Positions 24,109-33,121 of a stretch of DNA of 64,000 nt are shown piece after piece. The position numbers and the translations under genes were made by a program. The stretch covers positions 1-64,000 of the forward strand of contig NZ_JAXMIH010000019.1 in NCBI RefSeq assembly GCF_034366625.1. Reading direction: 5' to 3'. The stretch is from Prosthecobacter sp. GTDB taxonomy: Bacteria; Verrucomicrobiota; Verrucomicrobiia; Verrucomicrobiales; Verrucomicrobiaceae. The notes below the pieces were generated by a model. It worked only from the letters and a program-made list of their open reading frames with translations. It did not search any database and was not told the origin of the DNA. Positions within the stretch are counted from its first letter, which is position 1. The number at the start of each line of letters is the position of its first letter.

Positions 24109-27100
24109 ATGGCCGACGATTCCATTCCCGCTCCTGCGTCTTCGGGTTCGCCGTCATCGCGTACCTCGGGCGGGGGCATGCGCTGGGAGCCGCCAACCGC
24201 CGCCGAACTTCAGGCGCTGATGCCGGGCTACACCATTGAAAAGCTCCTCGGTCGTGGCGGCATGGGCGCGGTGTATCGCGGTGTTCAAACCAATCTCGAC
24301 CGGACGGTTGCCATCAAAATCCTGCCGCCGGGGGTGGAACAGGAAGATCCCAGCTTTGCCGAACGCTTCAAAAACGAGGCGCGTCTCATGGCGAAGCTGG
24401 CTCATCCAGGCGTGGTGGGCGTGTATGACTTCGGCAGCACGAGTGCCGGCCAGCTCTACTTCGTCATGGAGTATGTGGATGGCAGCGATGTCTCGCAGTT
24501 GTTGAAGGAGCAAGGCAGACTGCCGCCGGAGCATGCGCTGGCCATCACGGCGCATGTGCTGGACGCCTTGGGCGCGGCGCACAAGCTGGGCATCGTCCAT
24601 CGCGACATCAAGCCGGCGAACATCCTCATCAACATGGCGGGCGCGGTGAAGGTGGCGGATTTCGGCCTGGCCAAGATTGATGATCCAGGCGGTCACGGCC
24701 TCACCAGGACGGGCTTTTCGATGGGCACGCCGGATTTCGTCTCGCCGGAGGCGTTGATGCTGGGGTCACAGGTCGATGGCCGCGCCGATCTCTATGCCGT
24801 CGGCGTGATGCTCTACCAGATGCTCACGGGCAACATTCCACGCGGCGCCTTCAAGCCCGCGTCGGTGCTGCGGTCCACGCTGGACCCGCGTTACGACCCG
24901 ATCATCACGAAGGCGATGCAGCACGACCGCGAGGAGCGCTACCAGAACTCGGCGGAGATGCGGCAGGCGCTGGATGTGATCCTGACCACGCCCTACGTCG
25001 CCCCGGAGGCCACCTCTCCGGTGGCCGCGGTGCCCGCACCGCAGGGGGAGGCACCACGCACCCGCCAGCCACAGCAGCGGATGCCGCAGCCTGCGCGCCA
25101 CTACCCACCGCCACCGCCGAAGAAGAAGTCGGGCGCAGGGATGATGATCGGTGTGCTGGGTGTGATCGCGGTCATCGCCGCAGGCGCGTTCTTCTTTTTG
25201 AAGAAGCCTCAGCCAGTTCCCGCTGGTCAAGGTTCCGGATCCGTGGTGACCACGCCATCGCAGGGCGGGAGCGCTTCGCCATCTCCTTCTCCCCCAGTCT
25301 CATCTTCTTCACCCCTCGCGACTGCCACCAAGGACGCGCCCTTCATCAACACCCTCGGCATGAAGTTCGTCCCGGTGCCTATCACCGGCGGACCGACGGT
25401 CGGGAAGCGCGTGATCTTCAGTGTGTGGGAGACGCGGATGCAGGACTTCGGGGTGTTTGTGAAGGAGACCAAGCGCGAGTGGACGAGTGCGGGTATTCCG
25501 CGAGGCCCCACGCATCCGGCGGTGAATGTGAGCTGGGAGGATGCGCAGGCGTTCTGCGTGTGGTTGACTGAGCGTGAGCGAAAGGCTGGGAAGCTGGCCG
25601 CAAACGAGCGCTACCGGCTGCCGAGTGACCACGAATGGAGCTGTGCGGTGGGGATCGGCGAGCGCGAAGACGCGGCTAGGCTGCCCTCGGAGAAGTATGG
25701 AAAACTCGCGGACGTGTTCCCCTGGGGCAGCGTGTGGCCCCCGCCCGTGGGAGCGGGCAACTTCAGCGGCGAGGAGACCATTGGCAAAGAGATCAACAAG
25801 GCGACCCAGATATCCCTGACGGGTTATCGCGATGCTTTCATCGCGACGGCACCTGTGGGGAGCTTTCCGCCGAGCCGCTTTGGCATTTTTGATCTGGGCG
25901 GGAATGTCTGGGAATGGTGTGAGGACTGGTTTGATGCCTCGCAAAAAGACCGGGTGTTGCGTGGCGGTTCCTGGGGCAACTTCGAGCGCGACCGTCTGCT
26001 GTCGTCCAACCGCGGTCACCGCACGACCGTCTCTCGCGCCGACAAGCAAGGCTTCCGTTGTGTGTTGTCTGCTGGGGCCGCGTCGGCGTCGGCCGACTCC
26101 ACAGTGAGCAACACCCCGGCACCGATGACCGTCGTCCCAAGCCCGGCTGCGCCTGCCCCATCACTCGTGGCAGCGACCACGCCCACAATGCCCAGCATCG
26201 CACCCGCCGCGCCCGCCACTCCGCCTCCCGCAATCCCGACTCCGCCTTCCACCGACCCGCGCCTCGTGCAACTCGAAGCCGGATTTCAGGCCCGCTACGA
26301 AAGCGATGCGCAGAAACCCTTCCTCGCCGCCGTCGCCACGTTGAACCAGAGCTATGTCGCCAACGGCATCGCCCGTGCGCGGGCCGCAGCGCAATCCAAA
26401 GGCAGCCTGCCGGAAGTCACCGCGCTGGACGCGGAGAAAGCCGCCATCGAGAAAGGTGCCGGCGTTCCCGCCGAGGATGCGGCGGACACATCCGAGTCGC
26501 TCAAGAGCCTGCGCGCCACCTACCGCACGGCCTTGGCCAAGCTCGAAGCCGACCGCGCGAAAAAGGCCGCGCCGCTCTACGACATTTACGTCAAGGCGCT
26601 CGACGCCTATGTGATCGAACTCACCAAGGCCAACAAGATCGAAGACGCGACGAAGGTGAAGACCTTGCGCGAAGAGATCGCCACAAGACGCGTCGCTCCG
26701 GTTGCATCTATTGCAGGCGGAAGCGCGCCAGCGTCTTCAAAGGACGGCATCACCAACACCCTTGGCATGAAGTTCGTGCCTGTGAAGGGCACCGATGTGC
26801 TCTTCTGCATCCACGAGACGCGCAGGCAGGACTACGCGGCGTATGCTGCAGAGGAGCCTGACGTGGACGGCTCGTGGAAAAACCAGCAGAAGAACGGCGT
26901 CCCGTGCGGTGACAAGGACAACCACCCCGTGGTCGGTGTGAACTGGGAGGATGCGCATGCGTTCTGCGCGTGGCTCAGCAAGAAGGAAGGCAAAACGTAT
27001 CGCCTGCCCACGGATGAAGAATGGAGCCTTGCTGTGGGTCTGGGGCGTGCGGAGAAGCCCCAAAGCACCGAGTTCCCGTGGGGTGGCGACTTCCCGCCAA

Positions 27101-28224
27101 AGACCAAAGATCAAGCCGGCAACTACTCTGACAGCTCATGGCACGAGAGCTTCCCTGCGCTGCAGGGGATCGAGGACTACACCGATGGCTTCCCCACCAC
27201 CGCTCCGGTGATGAGATTCAAACCGAACAAGCTGGGCCTCTACGACTTGGGCGGCAATGTTTGGGAATGGGTCGAAGACGGGAACGCCGCACCAACAGAC
27301 CCGGTCGCGCGCGGCTCCTCGTTCGCGAACTTCGAGCGAGGCACGCTGCTCTCCTCCTACCGCGCCCGTCTTCCTCGCTCGTCTCGCATCGACGACTACG
27401 GCTTCCGGTGTGTGCTGGTGCTGTCCAGTCCCGCTCCAGCGACCGCCATGCCGCCCTCGGTGCAACCCATCAACCCCGCCGCCGCTCTTGTGCTCAAGAA
27501 CGGCTTCACCAACACTCTCGGCATGAAGTTCCTCCCCGTGAAGGGCACGGACGTGCTGTTCTGCATCCACGAGACGCGCCGGCAGGACTACGCGGCTTAT
27601 GCAGCGGGAGTCTCGGGCGTTGACGGATCCTGGCAGAACAAGATGCAAGAGGAAGTGCCTGCGGGGCATGAGGACAGTCACCCGGTGGTCGGGGTGAGTT
27701 GGGACGATGCGCAGGCATTCTGCGTATGGCTGGGCCAGAAAGAGGGCAAGACCTACCGGTTGCCAACCGACCGGGAGTGGAGCATCGCCGTGGGTCTCGG
27801 CCGCGATGAGAAGTGGACCGCGGACACCACGCCGGATACGGTCGAAAAGAACCCAAACAAATTTCCCTGGGGCACGGACTATCCGCCGCGGACCAGCATG
27901 CGAGTCGGGAACCTGGGTGACACGGAGTGGAAGGCCAAGTTTCCAGAGAAAAAGTTCCTGGAGGACTACACCGACGGCTATGCCACCACGGCTCCCGTCA
28001 TGAGCTTTGAGCCGAACTCCTTCGGCCTCTACGACATGGGCGGCAGCGTCTGGGAGTGGGTGGAGGATTGGCACAGTGCCGAGCGCATCCATCGCACGCT
28101 GCGTGGTTCCTCCTACTTCTTCTTCAGTCGTGGCCGGGAGTCCATGCTTTCATCCTACAGGGACAAGCGTCTGCCCGAGGACCGCTCCGCCATCAACGGG
28201 TTTCGTGTGGTGTTGGTGCCATGA
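24109..28224 (+). CDS. Transmembrane Ser/Thr protein kinase with three FGE-sulfatase-like domains
   Basis: The 1371-residue protein begins with a Hanks-type kinase: GRGGMGAVY near 48, VAIKILPPG, HRDIKPANIL near 164, DFGLAK and a degenerate APE (VSPEAL); all catalytic residues are present. A Pro-rich linker leads to a membrane helix (GMMIGVLGVIAVIAAGAFFF, about 344-364). FGE-like domains follow at roughly 412-654, 880-1105 and 1132-1371, with NTLGMKF openings and GFR-C/V-V endings. A charged helical spacer (about 720-860) separates the first two. All three lack the paired cysteines of true formylglycine-generating enzymes (the GGSW or GSS-type strand continues without Cys), so they probably bind ligands. 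Cytoplasmic kinase and periplasmic FGE orientation is inferred. Confidence 0.85.
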   Translation: MADDSIPAPASSGSPSSRTSGGGMRWEPPTAAELQALMPGYTIEKLLGRGGMGAVYRGVQTNLDRTVAIKILPPGVEQEDPSFAERFKNEARLMAKLAHPGVVGVYDFGSTSAGQLYFVMEYVDGSDVSQLLKEQGRLPPEHALAITAHVLDALGAAHKLGIVHRDIKPANILINMAGAVKVADFGLAKIDDPGGHGLTRTGFSMGTPDFVSPEALMLGSQVDGRADLYAVGVMLYQMLTGNIPRGAFKPASVLRSTLDPRYDPIITKAMQHDREERYQNSAEMRQALDVILTTPYVAPEATSPVAAVPAPQGEAPRTRQPQQRMPQPARHYPPPPPKKKSGAGMMIGVLGVIAVIAAGAFFFLKKPQPVPAGQGSGSVVTTPSQGGSASPSPSPPVSSSSPLATATKDAPFINTLGMKFVPVPITGGPTVGKRVIFSVWETRMQDFGVFVKETKREWTSAGIPRGPTHPAVNVSWEDAQAFCVWLTERERKAGKLAANERYRLPSDHEWSCAVGIGEREDAARLPSEKYGKLADVFPWGSVWPPPVGAGNFSGEETIGKEINKATQISLTGYRDAFIATAPVGSFPPSRFGIFDLGGNVWEWCEDWFDASQKDRVLRGGSWGNFERDRLLSSNRGHRTTVSRADKQGFRCVLSAGAASASADSTVSNTPAPMTVVPSPAAPAPSLVAATTPTMPSIAPAAPATPPPAIPTPPSTDPRLVQLEAGFQARYESDAQKPFLAAVATLNQSYVANGIARARAAAQSKGSLPEVTALDAEKAAIEKGAGVPAEDAADTSESLKSLRATYRTALAKLEADRAKKAAPLYDIYVKALDAYVIELTKANKIEDATKVKTLREEIATRRVAPVASIAGGSAPASSKDGITNTLGMKFVPVKGTDVLFCIHETRRQDYAAYAAEEPDVDGSWKNQQKNGVPCGDKDNHPVVGVNWEDAHAFCAWLSKKEGKTYRLPTDEEWSLAVGLGRAEKPQSTEFPWGGDFPPKTKDQAGNYSDSSWHESFPALQGIEDYTDGFPTTAPVMRFKPNKLGLYDLGGNVWEWVEDGNAAPTDPVARGSSFANFERGTLLSSYRARLPRSSRIDDYGFRCVLVLSSPAPATAMPPSVQPINPAAALVLKNGFTNTLGMKFLPVKGTDVLFCIHETRRQDYAAYAAGVSGVDGSWQNKMQEEVPAGHEDSHPVVGVSWDDAQAFCVWLGQKEGKTYRLPTDREWSIAVGLGRDEKWTADTTPDTVEKNPNKFPWGTDYPPRTSMRVGNLGDTEWKAKFPEKKFLEDYTDGYATTAPVMSFEPNSFGLYDMGGSVWEWVEDWHSAERIHRTLRGSSYFFFSRGRESMLSSYRDKRLPEDRSAINGFRVVLVP

Positions 28225-28278
28225 TGCTTGTGGTGCAGCCACCTGTTAGTAACGCAGGCCCCGGCACGTTATGAAGAC

Positions 28279-29769
28279 ATGCATCCGGTCGAACAACAGA
28301 TTCTTCAAAAACGCCGCGAATTCCTCACCACCAGTGCCAATGGCATCGGGGCGCTGGCGCTGGGTGCCTTGTTGACGGAGGAAGGGCTTATTTCACGCGC
28401 CTCGGCGATGGAACCGGGAGCGGTGATTGATCCGTTGACGCCGAAGGCTGGGCATTTCCCGGCGAAGGCGAAGAACTGCATCTTTATCTTCTTTGAAGGT
28501 GGACCGAGCCAGATGGATCTGTTCGATCCGAAGCCGAAGCTGAACGAATTGAACGGCCAGGCGCTGCCGGAGAGCATGACGAAGAACGTCCGCTTCGCCT
28601 TCATCCGCAAAGAGACCGCGAAGCTGATGGGCAGCCCGCGCAAGTTCGCGAAGCACGGCCAATGCGGCATGGATTTCAGCGATTTGCTGCCGCACATGGC
28701 GAAGCATGCCGACGACTGGCTCATGATCCGCAGCCTGCACACGGATCAGTTCAATCATCATCCCGGCCAGCTCGTGCTGCACTGTGGTCGCGCGCAATTC
28801 GGCCTTCCCACGATTGGTTCATGGCTCAACTACGGCCTCGGCAGCATGTCGCGCAATCTTCCCGGCTACGTCGTGCTCAGTGCCGGTCGCGGCACCAGCG
28901 GCGGCGCTTCACTTTGGCAAAGCGGCTTCCTGCCGAGCACTTACGCCGGTGTGTTGTTCCGTAATCAAGGTGAGCCGGTGCTCAATTTGAAAAACCCTCC
29001 TGGCATCCCGATGAATCTTCAGCGCAAGGGCCTGGACACGCTCATGGAGTTGAATCAGAGCCGCTACGAGCATCTGCGTGATCCTGAGATCGCCAGTCGC
29101 ATCGCCGCGTATGAGCTGGCCTTCCGCATGCAGTCCTCCGCGCCGGAATTGATCGACCTGAAGGACGAAAGTCAGCAAACGCTCGAAATGTACGGTGTGA
29201 ACCGCAAAGATCCGCCGATCAAAGCCTCGCGCGGCGGCGGGCCGGGCCAGTATCAAGCCTTTGCCAAGAACTGCCTGCTCGCACGACGCCTTGTTGAACG
29301 CGGTGTGCGCTTCGTGAGCCTCATGCACGCGAGCTGGGATCATCACAGCGACCTCAACAACGAACTCAGTTACAACGCCGGCATGGCCGACCAGCCGATC
29401 GCCGCGCTCCTCAAGGATTTGAAGCAACGTGGCATGTTGGAGGACACGATGGTCATCTGGGGCAGCGAATTCGGCCGCACACCGCTCGGCGAGAACCGCG
29501 GCGGCAATCCGAACGCCACCGGACGTGATCATCATCCCTTTGCCTTCACCATGCTCGCCGCCGGCGGCGGCATCAAAGGCGGTCAAACCTATGGCGAGAC
29601 TGACGAGATTGGCTGGAGCATCGTGCGCGATCCTGTCGATCTGCACGACTTCCATGCCACGGTGCTCAATCAATTCGGTTTCGACCATCTGCGCCTCACG
29701 CATCGCTTCCAAGGCCGCGATTTCCGTCTCACAGATGTGTCGGGGCGGGTGATCAAGGAGTGGATTTGA
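28279..29769 (+). CDS. DUF1501 protein with secretion signal
   Basis: The 496-residue protein starts MHPVEQQILQKRREFLTTSA, a Tat-like leader with RR before a hydrophobic stretch. Core motifs are CIFIFFEGGPSQMDLFDPKP near residue 70 and IWGSEFGRTPLGENRG followed by GRDHHPFAFTMLAAGGG, the DUF1501 metal-site region. The C-terminus FQGRDFRLTDVSGRVI is shared with the DUF1501 gene at 49301. The start at 28279 replaces a longer frame from 28228 that has no leader. It follows the kinase gene by 54 bases and has no DUF1549/DUF1553 partner beside it. Function is unproven. Confidence 0.85.
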   Translation: MHPVEQQILQKRREFLTTSANGIGALALGALLTEEGLISRASAMEPGAVIDPLTPKAGHFPAKAKNCIFIFFEGGPSQMDLFDPKPKLNELNGQALPESMTKNVRFAFIRKETAKLMGSPRKFAKHGQCGMDFSDLLPHMAKHADDWLMIRSLHTDQFNHHPGQLVLHCGRAQFGLPTIGSWLNYGLGSMSRNLPGYVVLSAGRGTSGGASLWQSGFLPSTYAGVLFRNQGEPVLNLKNPPGIPMNLQRKGLDTLMELNQSRYEHLRDPEIASRIAAYELAFRMQSSAPELIDLKDESQQTLEMYGVNRKDPPIKASRGGGPGQYQAFAKNCLLARRLVERGVRFVSLMHASWDHHSDLNNELSYNAGMADQPIAALLKDLKQRGMLEDTMVIWGSEFGRTPLGENRGGNPNATGRDHHPFAFTMLAAGGGIKGGQTYGETDEIGWSIVRDPVDLHDFHATVLNQFGFDHLRLTHRFQGRDFRLTDVSGRVIKEWI

Positions 29770-29772
29770 AAA

Positions 29773-29866
29773 AATGACAAAATCCGAATGAGGAATGACG
29801 AAACTGGCAAAGGCCGGGCTTGTGCAGACTCTCCCATTCGTCATTCTGCATTCGACATTCGTCATT
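29773..29866. repeat. Inverted repeat of AATGACGAA-type words
   Basis: The left arm at 29773-29802 and the complementary right arm at 29837-29866 share most of 30 positions, built from AATGA/GACGAA words, and enclose 34 bases. It fills the gap between the DUF1501 gene and the DUF423 gene. The near-palindromic form suggests a non-autonomous repeat that could also fold as a terminator in the transcript. Confidence 0.5.
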
Positions 29867-29873
29867 ATTTCCC

Positions 29874-30248
29874 ATGCAGCCCGATCCTTTCCGTCTCCGT
29901 CTTTCCGCCCTCATGGGTTTTCTCGCCATCGCCCTCGGTGCTTCCGGCGCGCACGGCAGCGTGCATGACAAGCTCAAGGCTGCGGGCGAATTGGAACATT
30001 GGGGGACGGCGGTGCAGTATCATCTGCCGCATGCCGTGGTTCTGCTGCTGCTGACGTTGTTTGCCAGCACGAAGCCCGCGATGCTCTGGGCCTGGCGCAT
30101 GTTTCTGGCGGGCATTTTCCTCTTCAGCGGATCGCTCTATGTGCTCGCCTACACCGGCATGAAATGGCTCGGGGCCGTCACTCCGCTGGGCGGCCTGAGC
30201 TTCATGATCGGCTGGGCGCTCATCGCGATCTCCGCGAAGGGAAAATGA
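29874..30248 (+). CDS. DUF423 family membrane protein
   Basis: This 124-residue small membrane protein has four hydrophobic segments (LSALMGFLAIALGASGAHG, HAVVLLLLTLFA, MFLAGIFLFSGSLYVLAYTG, LSFMIGWALIAISA) and the family landmarks GAFGAHG-like LGASGAHG and TAVQYHLPHAVVLLLL. DUF423 (YgdD-like) proteins sit in the inner membrane and their function is unknown. The start at 29874 follows a CCC leader, and upstream codons in the same frame belong to the intergenic repeat. Length fits the family (about 120-130). Confidence 0.85.
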   Translation: MQPDPFRLRLSALMGFLAIALGASGAHGSVHDKLKAAGELEHWGTAVQYHLPHAVVLLLLTLFASTKPAMLWAWRMFLAGIFLFSGSLYVLAYTGMKWLGAVTPLGGLSFMIGWALIAISAKGK

Positions 30249-30332
30249 GCCTTCGGCCCAATCTGCGCAGGGCACGAAAAACACGTTGCGCCAGGATTGA
30301 AGCATGCTCCAATAGCGGCCCTTCAAGTCAGA

Positions 30333-30405
30333 GGCTCGGTAGCTCAGTTGGTAGAGCATGGGATTGAAGATCCTAGTGTCGGCGGTTCGATCCCGTCCCG
30401 AGCCA
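30333..30405 (+). tRNA. tRNA-Phe (GAA)
   Basis: A 73-base cloverleaf: acceptor GGCTCGG/CCGAGCC, D-arm with AGTTGGTAGA, anticodon loop TTGAAGA with anticodon GAA between TGGGA and TCCTA, and a T-arm with TTCGATC. The discriminator is A; the CCA end is not fully encoded (CC then T). It is convergent with the orphan antitoxin gene 15 bases on. Confidence 0.95.
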
Positions 30406-30420
30406 CCTCTTAAAAAGTGG

Positions 30421-30822
30421 TCAAACCTCCAGAAAGTAATCCGCAGGCAGGGCGAAGTGACGAGCGAGCTTCCGAATGTGCGTCGTGGTCAGTTGTCGTG
30501 TGCCGTTGACGATCTTGCTGCCCATGCTCGGCTCCAGTTCCAGCAGCCGTCCCAAGTCGGCCGCTGTCATGCCGTGCGTTTCCAGCAGTCCGGCCAGGCG
30601 TTGGGTCACTGGTAGCGGTTTGGTTTTCTTTTCCGTGTTGGCCTCATAGTCGGCGATGAGATCCGCCACCAGTTCAAACCAGTCGGCCTGATCTTTGTTC
30701 ATTTGCTTCTCATGCCCCCAAAGCGGTTCAATGGCTGCCAGCGCCGCCGCATGGTCCGTCTTGTCCCGGATAGGACGCGGCAGCCACACGGAACGGCAAA
30801 GGGTGTCGTAGTCACCGGGCAT
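30421..30822 (-). CDS. Orphan HigA-like XRE antitoxin
   Basis: The 133-residue protein matches the HigA-type (COG5499) antitoxin layout: an N-terminal domain (LAAIEPLWGHEKQMNKDQAD, then WFELVADLIADYE) and a C-terminal helix-turn-helix (TAADLGRLLELEPSMGSKIV, NGTRQLTTTHIRKLARHF). Such proteins neutralise HigB RNases and repress their own operon. The start at 30822 removes a longer frame running antisense through the glycosyltransferase. No HigB toxin is adjacent: upstream lies the GpgS-like gene 35 bases away, downstream tRNA-Phe. It is therefore an orphan, perhaps retained as a regulator. Confidence 0.75.
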   Translation of the reverse strand: MPGDYDTLCRSVWLPRPIRDKTDHAAALAAIEPLWGHEKQMNKDQADWFELVADLIADYEANTEKKTKPLPVTQRLAGLLETHGMTAADLGRLLELEPSMGSKIVNGTRQLTTTHIRKLARHFALPADYFLEV

Positions 30823-30857
30823 GGTTTCAAAAGATGCGGCAGGGGAGATGGTGCTGC

Positions 30858-32081
30858 TCACACCACCGTCGCGCTCGCCAGAATTTCCTCGGCCAAGCCT
30901 GGGATTCGTTCGAGCGTTTTGGCTGGAGTTTCGCGCAGGGCGGGCACCCGCAGGCCGTCTTCGCCCAAAGTTTGCAGCAATTGGTCCAAGGCCTGGCCGA
31001 AGGCGGTGACGGCGGCGGTTTCTTCCGCGTGGTCGTGACGCAGGCCGTTGAGCAGGGCCACATGCTCGTAGCGCTGGAGCCATTCGGCGGCACGCGGGCG
31101 GTAGCGTTCGATGATGAGGCGCATCAAGCTTTCGGCGGAGCGCGGTTCGGCTTCACGCAGAACCTGGAAGGCAAGACAGCGCGCCACATCGGCAGCGGCG
31201 GAGATCAATCCCGGCTCGTTCACGCCGATCTGATCATGCGCGAGGCTGCGGTGGCGGTGCTCGAAGTGAAAGCCGAGATCGACCTGGCATTGACGCTCGC
31301 CGGGGAGGTGGCGGAAAGCCTCGCACAGGATGGAGATTTCGAGACCCCAACCGCCGGGCAGGCTGAAGCGCTCGATGGCATTCATCTCGGCGGCGAACTC
31401 ACCGGAGAGCGGGTAGCGGTAGCTGTCGAGCTGCTCGATCAGCGGCTTGGAGCCCAGCACATCGCGGCAGGCCTGGATGAGCGGGAAGATCAGCAGCCGT
31501 GTGACGCGGCCATACAAACGATCCGAGACGCGGCTGTAGTAGCCTTTGGCAAAGTGATAGCCCATGCGCGGGTGCAGCAGCGGATAGCACAGGCGCCACA
31601 GCAGATCACGGCTGTAGTTCAAAATGTCGGTGTCGTGACTGACGATGATGCCTTTGAAGCCGCGTGCATGAAGGTAAGCGATGCCCATCCAGATGTTCGA
31701 GCCTTTGCCAGCGTGATGACCGGCCAGTCCGGCCTCCTCCATGCGCTGATACACTTGGGAGAGCTGCGGGCCGTCGTTCCAGAGGATATGCGCCTTCTTG
31801 TCCTTCAAGTTCTGCCGGCAAAGAATCAGCGCGCGCTCATGCTCGGCGGCGTCCATGCCGTTCATGCTCAGCACGACCTCGCTGATATGCCCGGCCTGCG
31901 ACACTTCCTCCAAAATGCGCGGCAGCGCGGGGCGCTCGCATTCGGCGTAGAGGGCGGGAAGCAGCAGCACCACCGGCTTGTTCCGCGCCCATTCCAGCAT
32001 CTCGCTCTCACGCGCGGAACTGTCCGCGTGCGCCAGATGATGAAGGGTGGGCACGCGCGCGTGCTGGTAAAAGTCTGCCAT
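30858..32081 (-). CDS. gpgS: Glucosyl-3-phosphoglycerate synthase-like glycosyltransferase
   Basis: The 407-residue GT-A enzyme begins MADFYQHARVPTLHHL, a typical GpgS opening, then VVLLLPALYAE and a DxD-type motif in IIVSHDTDILNYSRDLL for nucleotide-sugar and metal binding. LSGEFAAEMNAIERFSLPGG and WGLEISILCEAFRHL continue the family pattern. GpgS joins glucose from a nucleoside diphosphate sugar to 3-phosphoglycerate, the first step to glucosylglycerate, a compatible solute. The partner phosphatase GpgP is not in the window. It lies downstream of pssA in the same direction with a 64-base gap. Mannosyl-3-phosphoglycerate synthase is the main alternative. Confidence 0.75.
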   Translation of the reverse strand: MADFYQHARVPTLHHLAHADSSARESEMLEWARNKPVVLLLPALYAECERPALPRILEEVSQAGHISEVVLSMNGMDAAEHERALILCRQNLKDKKAHILWNDGPQLSQVYQRMEEAGLAGHHAGKGSNIWMGIAYLHARGFKGIIVSHDTDILNYSRDLLWRLCYPLLHPRMGYHFAKGYYSRVSDRLYGRVTRLLIFPLIQACRDVLGSKPLIEQLDSYRYPLSGEFAAEMNAIERFSLPGGWGLEISILCEAFRHLPGERQCQVDLGFHFEHRHRSLAHDQIGVNEPGLISAAADVARCLAFQVLREAEPRSAESLMRLIIERYRPRAAEWLQRYEHVALLNGLRHDHAEETAAVTAFGQALDQLLQTLGEDGLRVPALRETPAKTLERIPGLAEEILASATVV

Positions 32082-32145
32082 GGAGAGTTCGGTGAACGCT
32101 CAATTACGAGCGTGCCGGGCGTTTGCGAAACGATTTTGTTTCAAA

Positions 32146-33018
32146 TCAAATATGCACCCCATGGTCATGGCCCGAACGGCGCGACGGCTCCGGTTCGCCG
32201 TTGAGCACAAGGGTTTCGGCATCCGCATCGATCTCGATTGATTCCGCGTCGATCTCGATCTCCTGCCGCCATTTGCGCGAGACCCACGGCCGGGCGAGTC
32301 CGTAAAGCAGGTAGGTCACGAAGATCACCGAGGGCATCCAGTGCCAGTTCATCACCGTGAAGGCGATGACCACGATGCTGATGAGCACCCAGTGGAAGGA
32401 ACGCTTCGTGCGCCAGTTCACCGCCTTGAAGCTCGGGTATTCGAGATTGCTCACCATCAGGTAGGACAACAGCGCCATCAGGCCCGCCAGGGCATACTTC
32501 CAGTTGCCGATTTCCTTGCCGTTGCTGTCCAGCCAGATGACCAGCAGTGTCAGCGAGGAGATCACGCCCGCCGCCGCCGGAATCGGGCAGCCGCGGAAGC
32601 TCTTGCTGCTGCTTTTCACATCCGCCGCCGCGAGACAATTGAAGCGCGCCAGACGCATCGCCCCACACACGAGATACACGCACGAAATCAGCCAGCCGAG
32701 GCCTTTGGGCGTGTCGATCTCCTTCAGCACGATGTCATGCACCAGCAGGGCAGGGGCCACGCCGAAGGAGACAATGTCCGCCAGCGAATCGAGTTCGCGG
32801 CCAAACGGGCTTTCCGTGCCGCCCATGCGCGCCACACGGCCGTCCAGCGCGTCAAACAGGCAGGCCAGCAGGATGAACACGATCGCATAATAGTAATGCT
32901 GGTGTTCGTCGAGATGCCTGCCGTCGAAGATTTGCAGGATGGCGACGAAGCCACAGAGAATGTTGCCCGCCGTCATCAAAGTCGGCAGCACCGGAATGCG
33001 AGGTTCGTGGGCGCTCAT
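32146..33018 (-). CDS. pssA: CDP-diacylglycerol-serine O-phosphatidyltransferase
   Basis: PssA condenses CDP-diacylglycerol with L-serine to phosphatidylserine in the membrane. The CDP-alcohol phosphotransferase signature is complete: DGRVAR, eight residues, G, three residues, D, three residues, D, within LFDALDGRVARMGGTESPFG and RELDSLADIVSFGVAPALL. About seven hydrophobic segments are visible (for example PTLMTAGNILCGFVAILQIF at the N-terminus). The 290-residue length suits the longer bacterial PssA type, with a charged C-terminal tail. It is divergent from the Fe-S assembly group. Confidence 0.88.
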   Translation of the reverse strand: MSAHEPRIPVLPTLMTAGNILCGFVAILQIFDGRHLDEHQHYYYAIVFILLACLFDALDGRVARMGGTESPFGRELDSLADIVSFGVAPALLVHDIVLKEIDTPKGLGWLISCVYLVCGAMRLARFNCLAAADVKSSSKSFRGCPIPAAAGVISSLTLLVIWLDSNGKEIGNWKYALAGLMALLSYLMVSNLEYPSFKAVNWRTKRSFHWVLISIVVIAFTVMNWHWMPSVIFVTYLLYGLARPWVSRKWRQEIEIDAESIEIDADAETLVLNGEPEPSRRSGHDHGVHI

Positions 33019-33121
33019 GAGTGAAAAGTCAGATTCGGACGACTTTAACGCCTCCGGCCTCGTTGCCTAGATGAACTTTGCGGTTTCCAAGCCCGCCACA
33101 CCGTCTAATCTCACCGCCCCC

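Noticed and set aside
24109-28224. True formylglycine-generating enzyme activity in the kinase
   Set aside because: None of the three FGE-like domains has the catalytic cysteine pair in the strand after the GGS/GSS motif.
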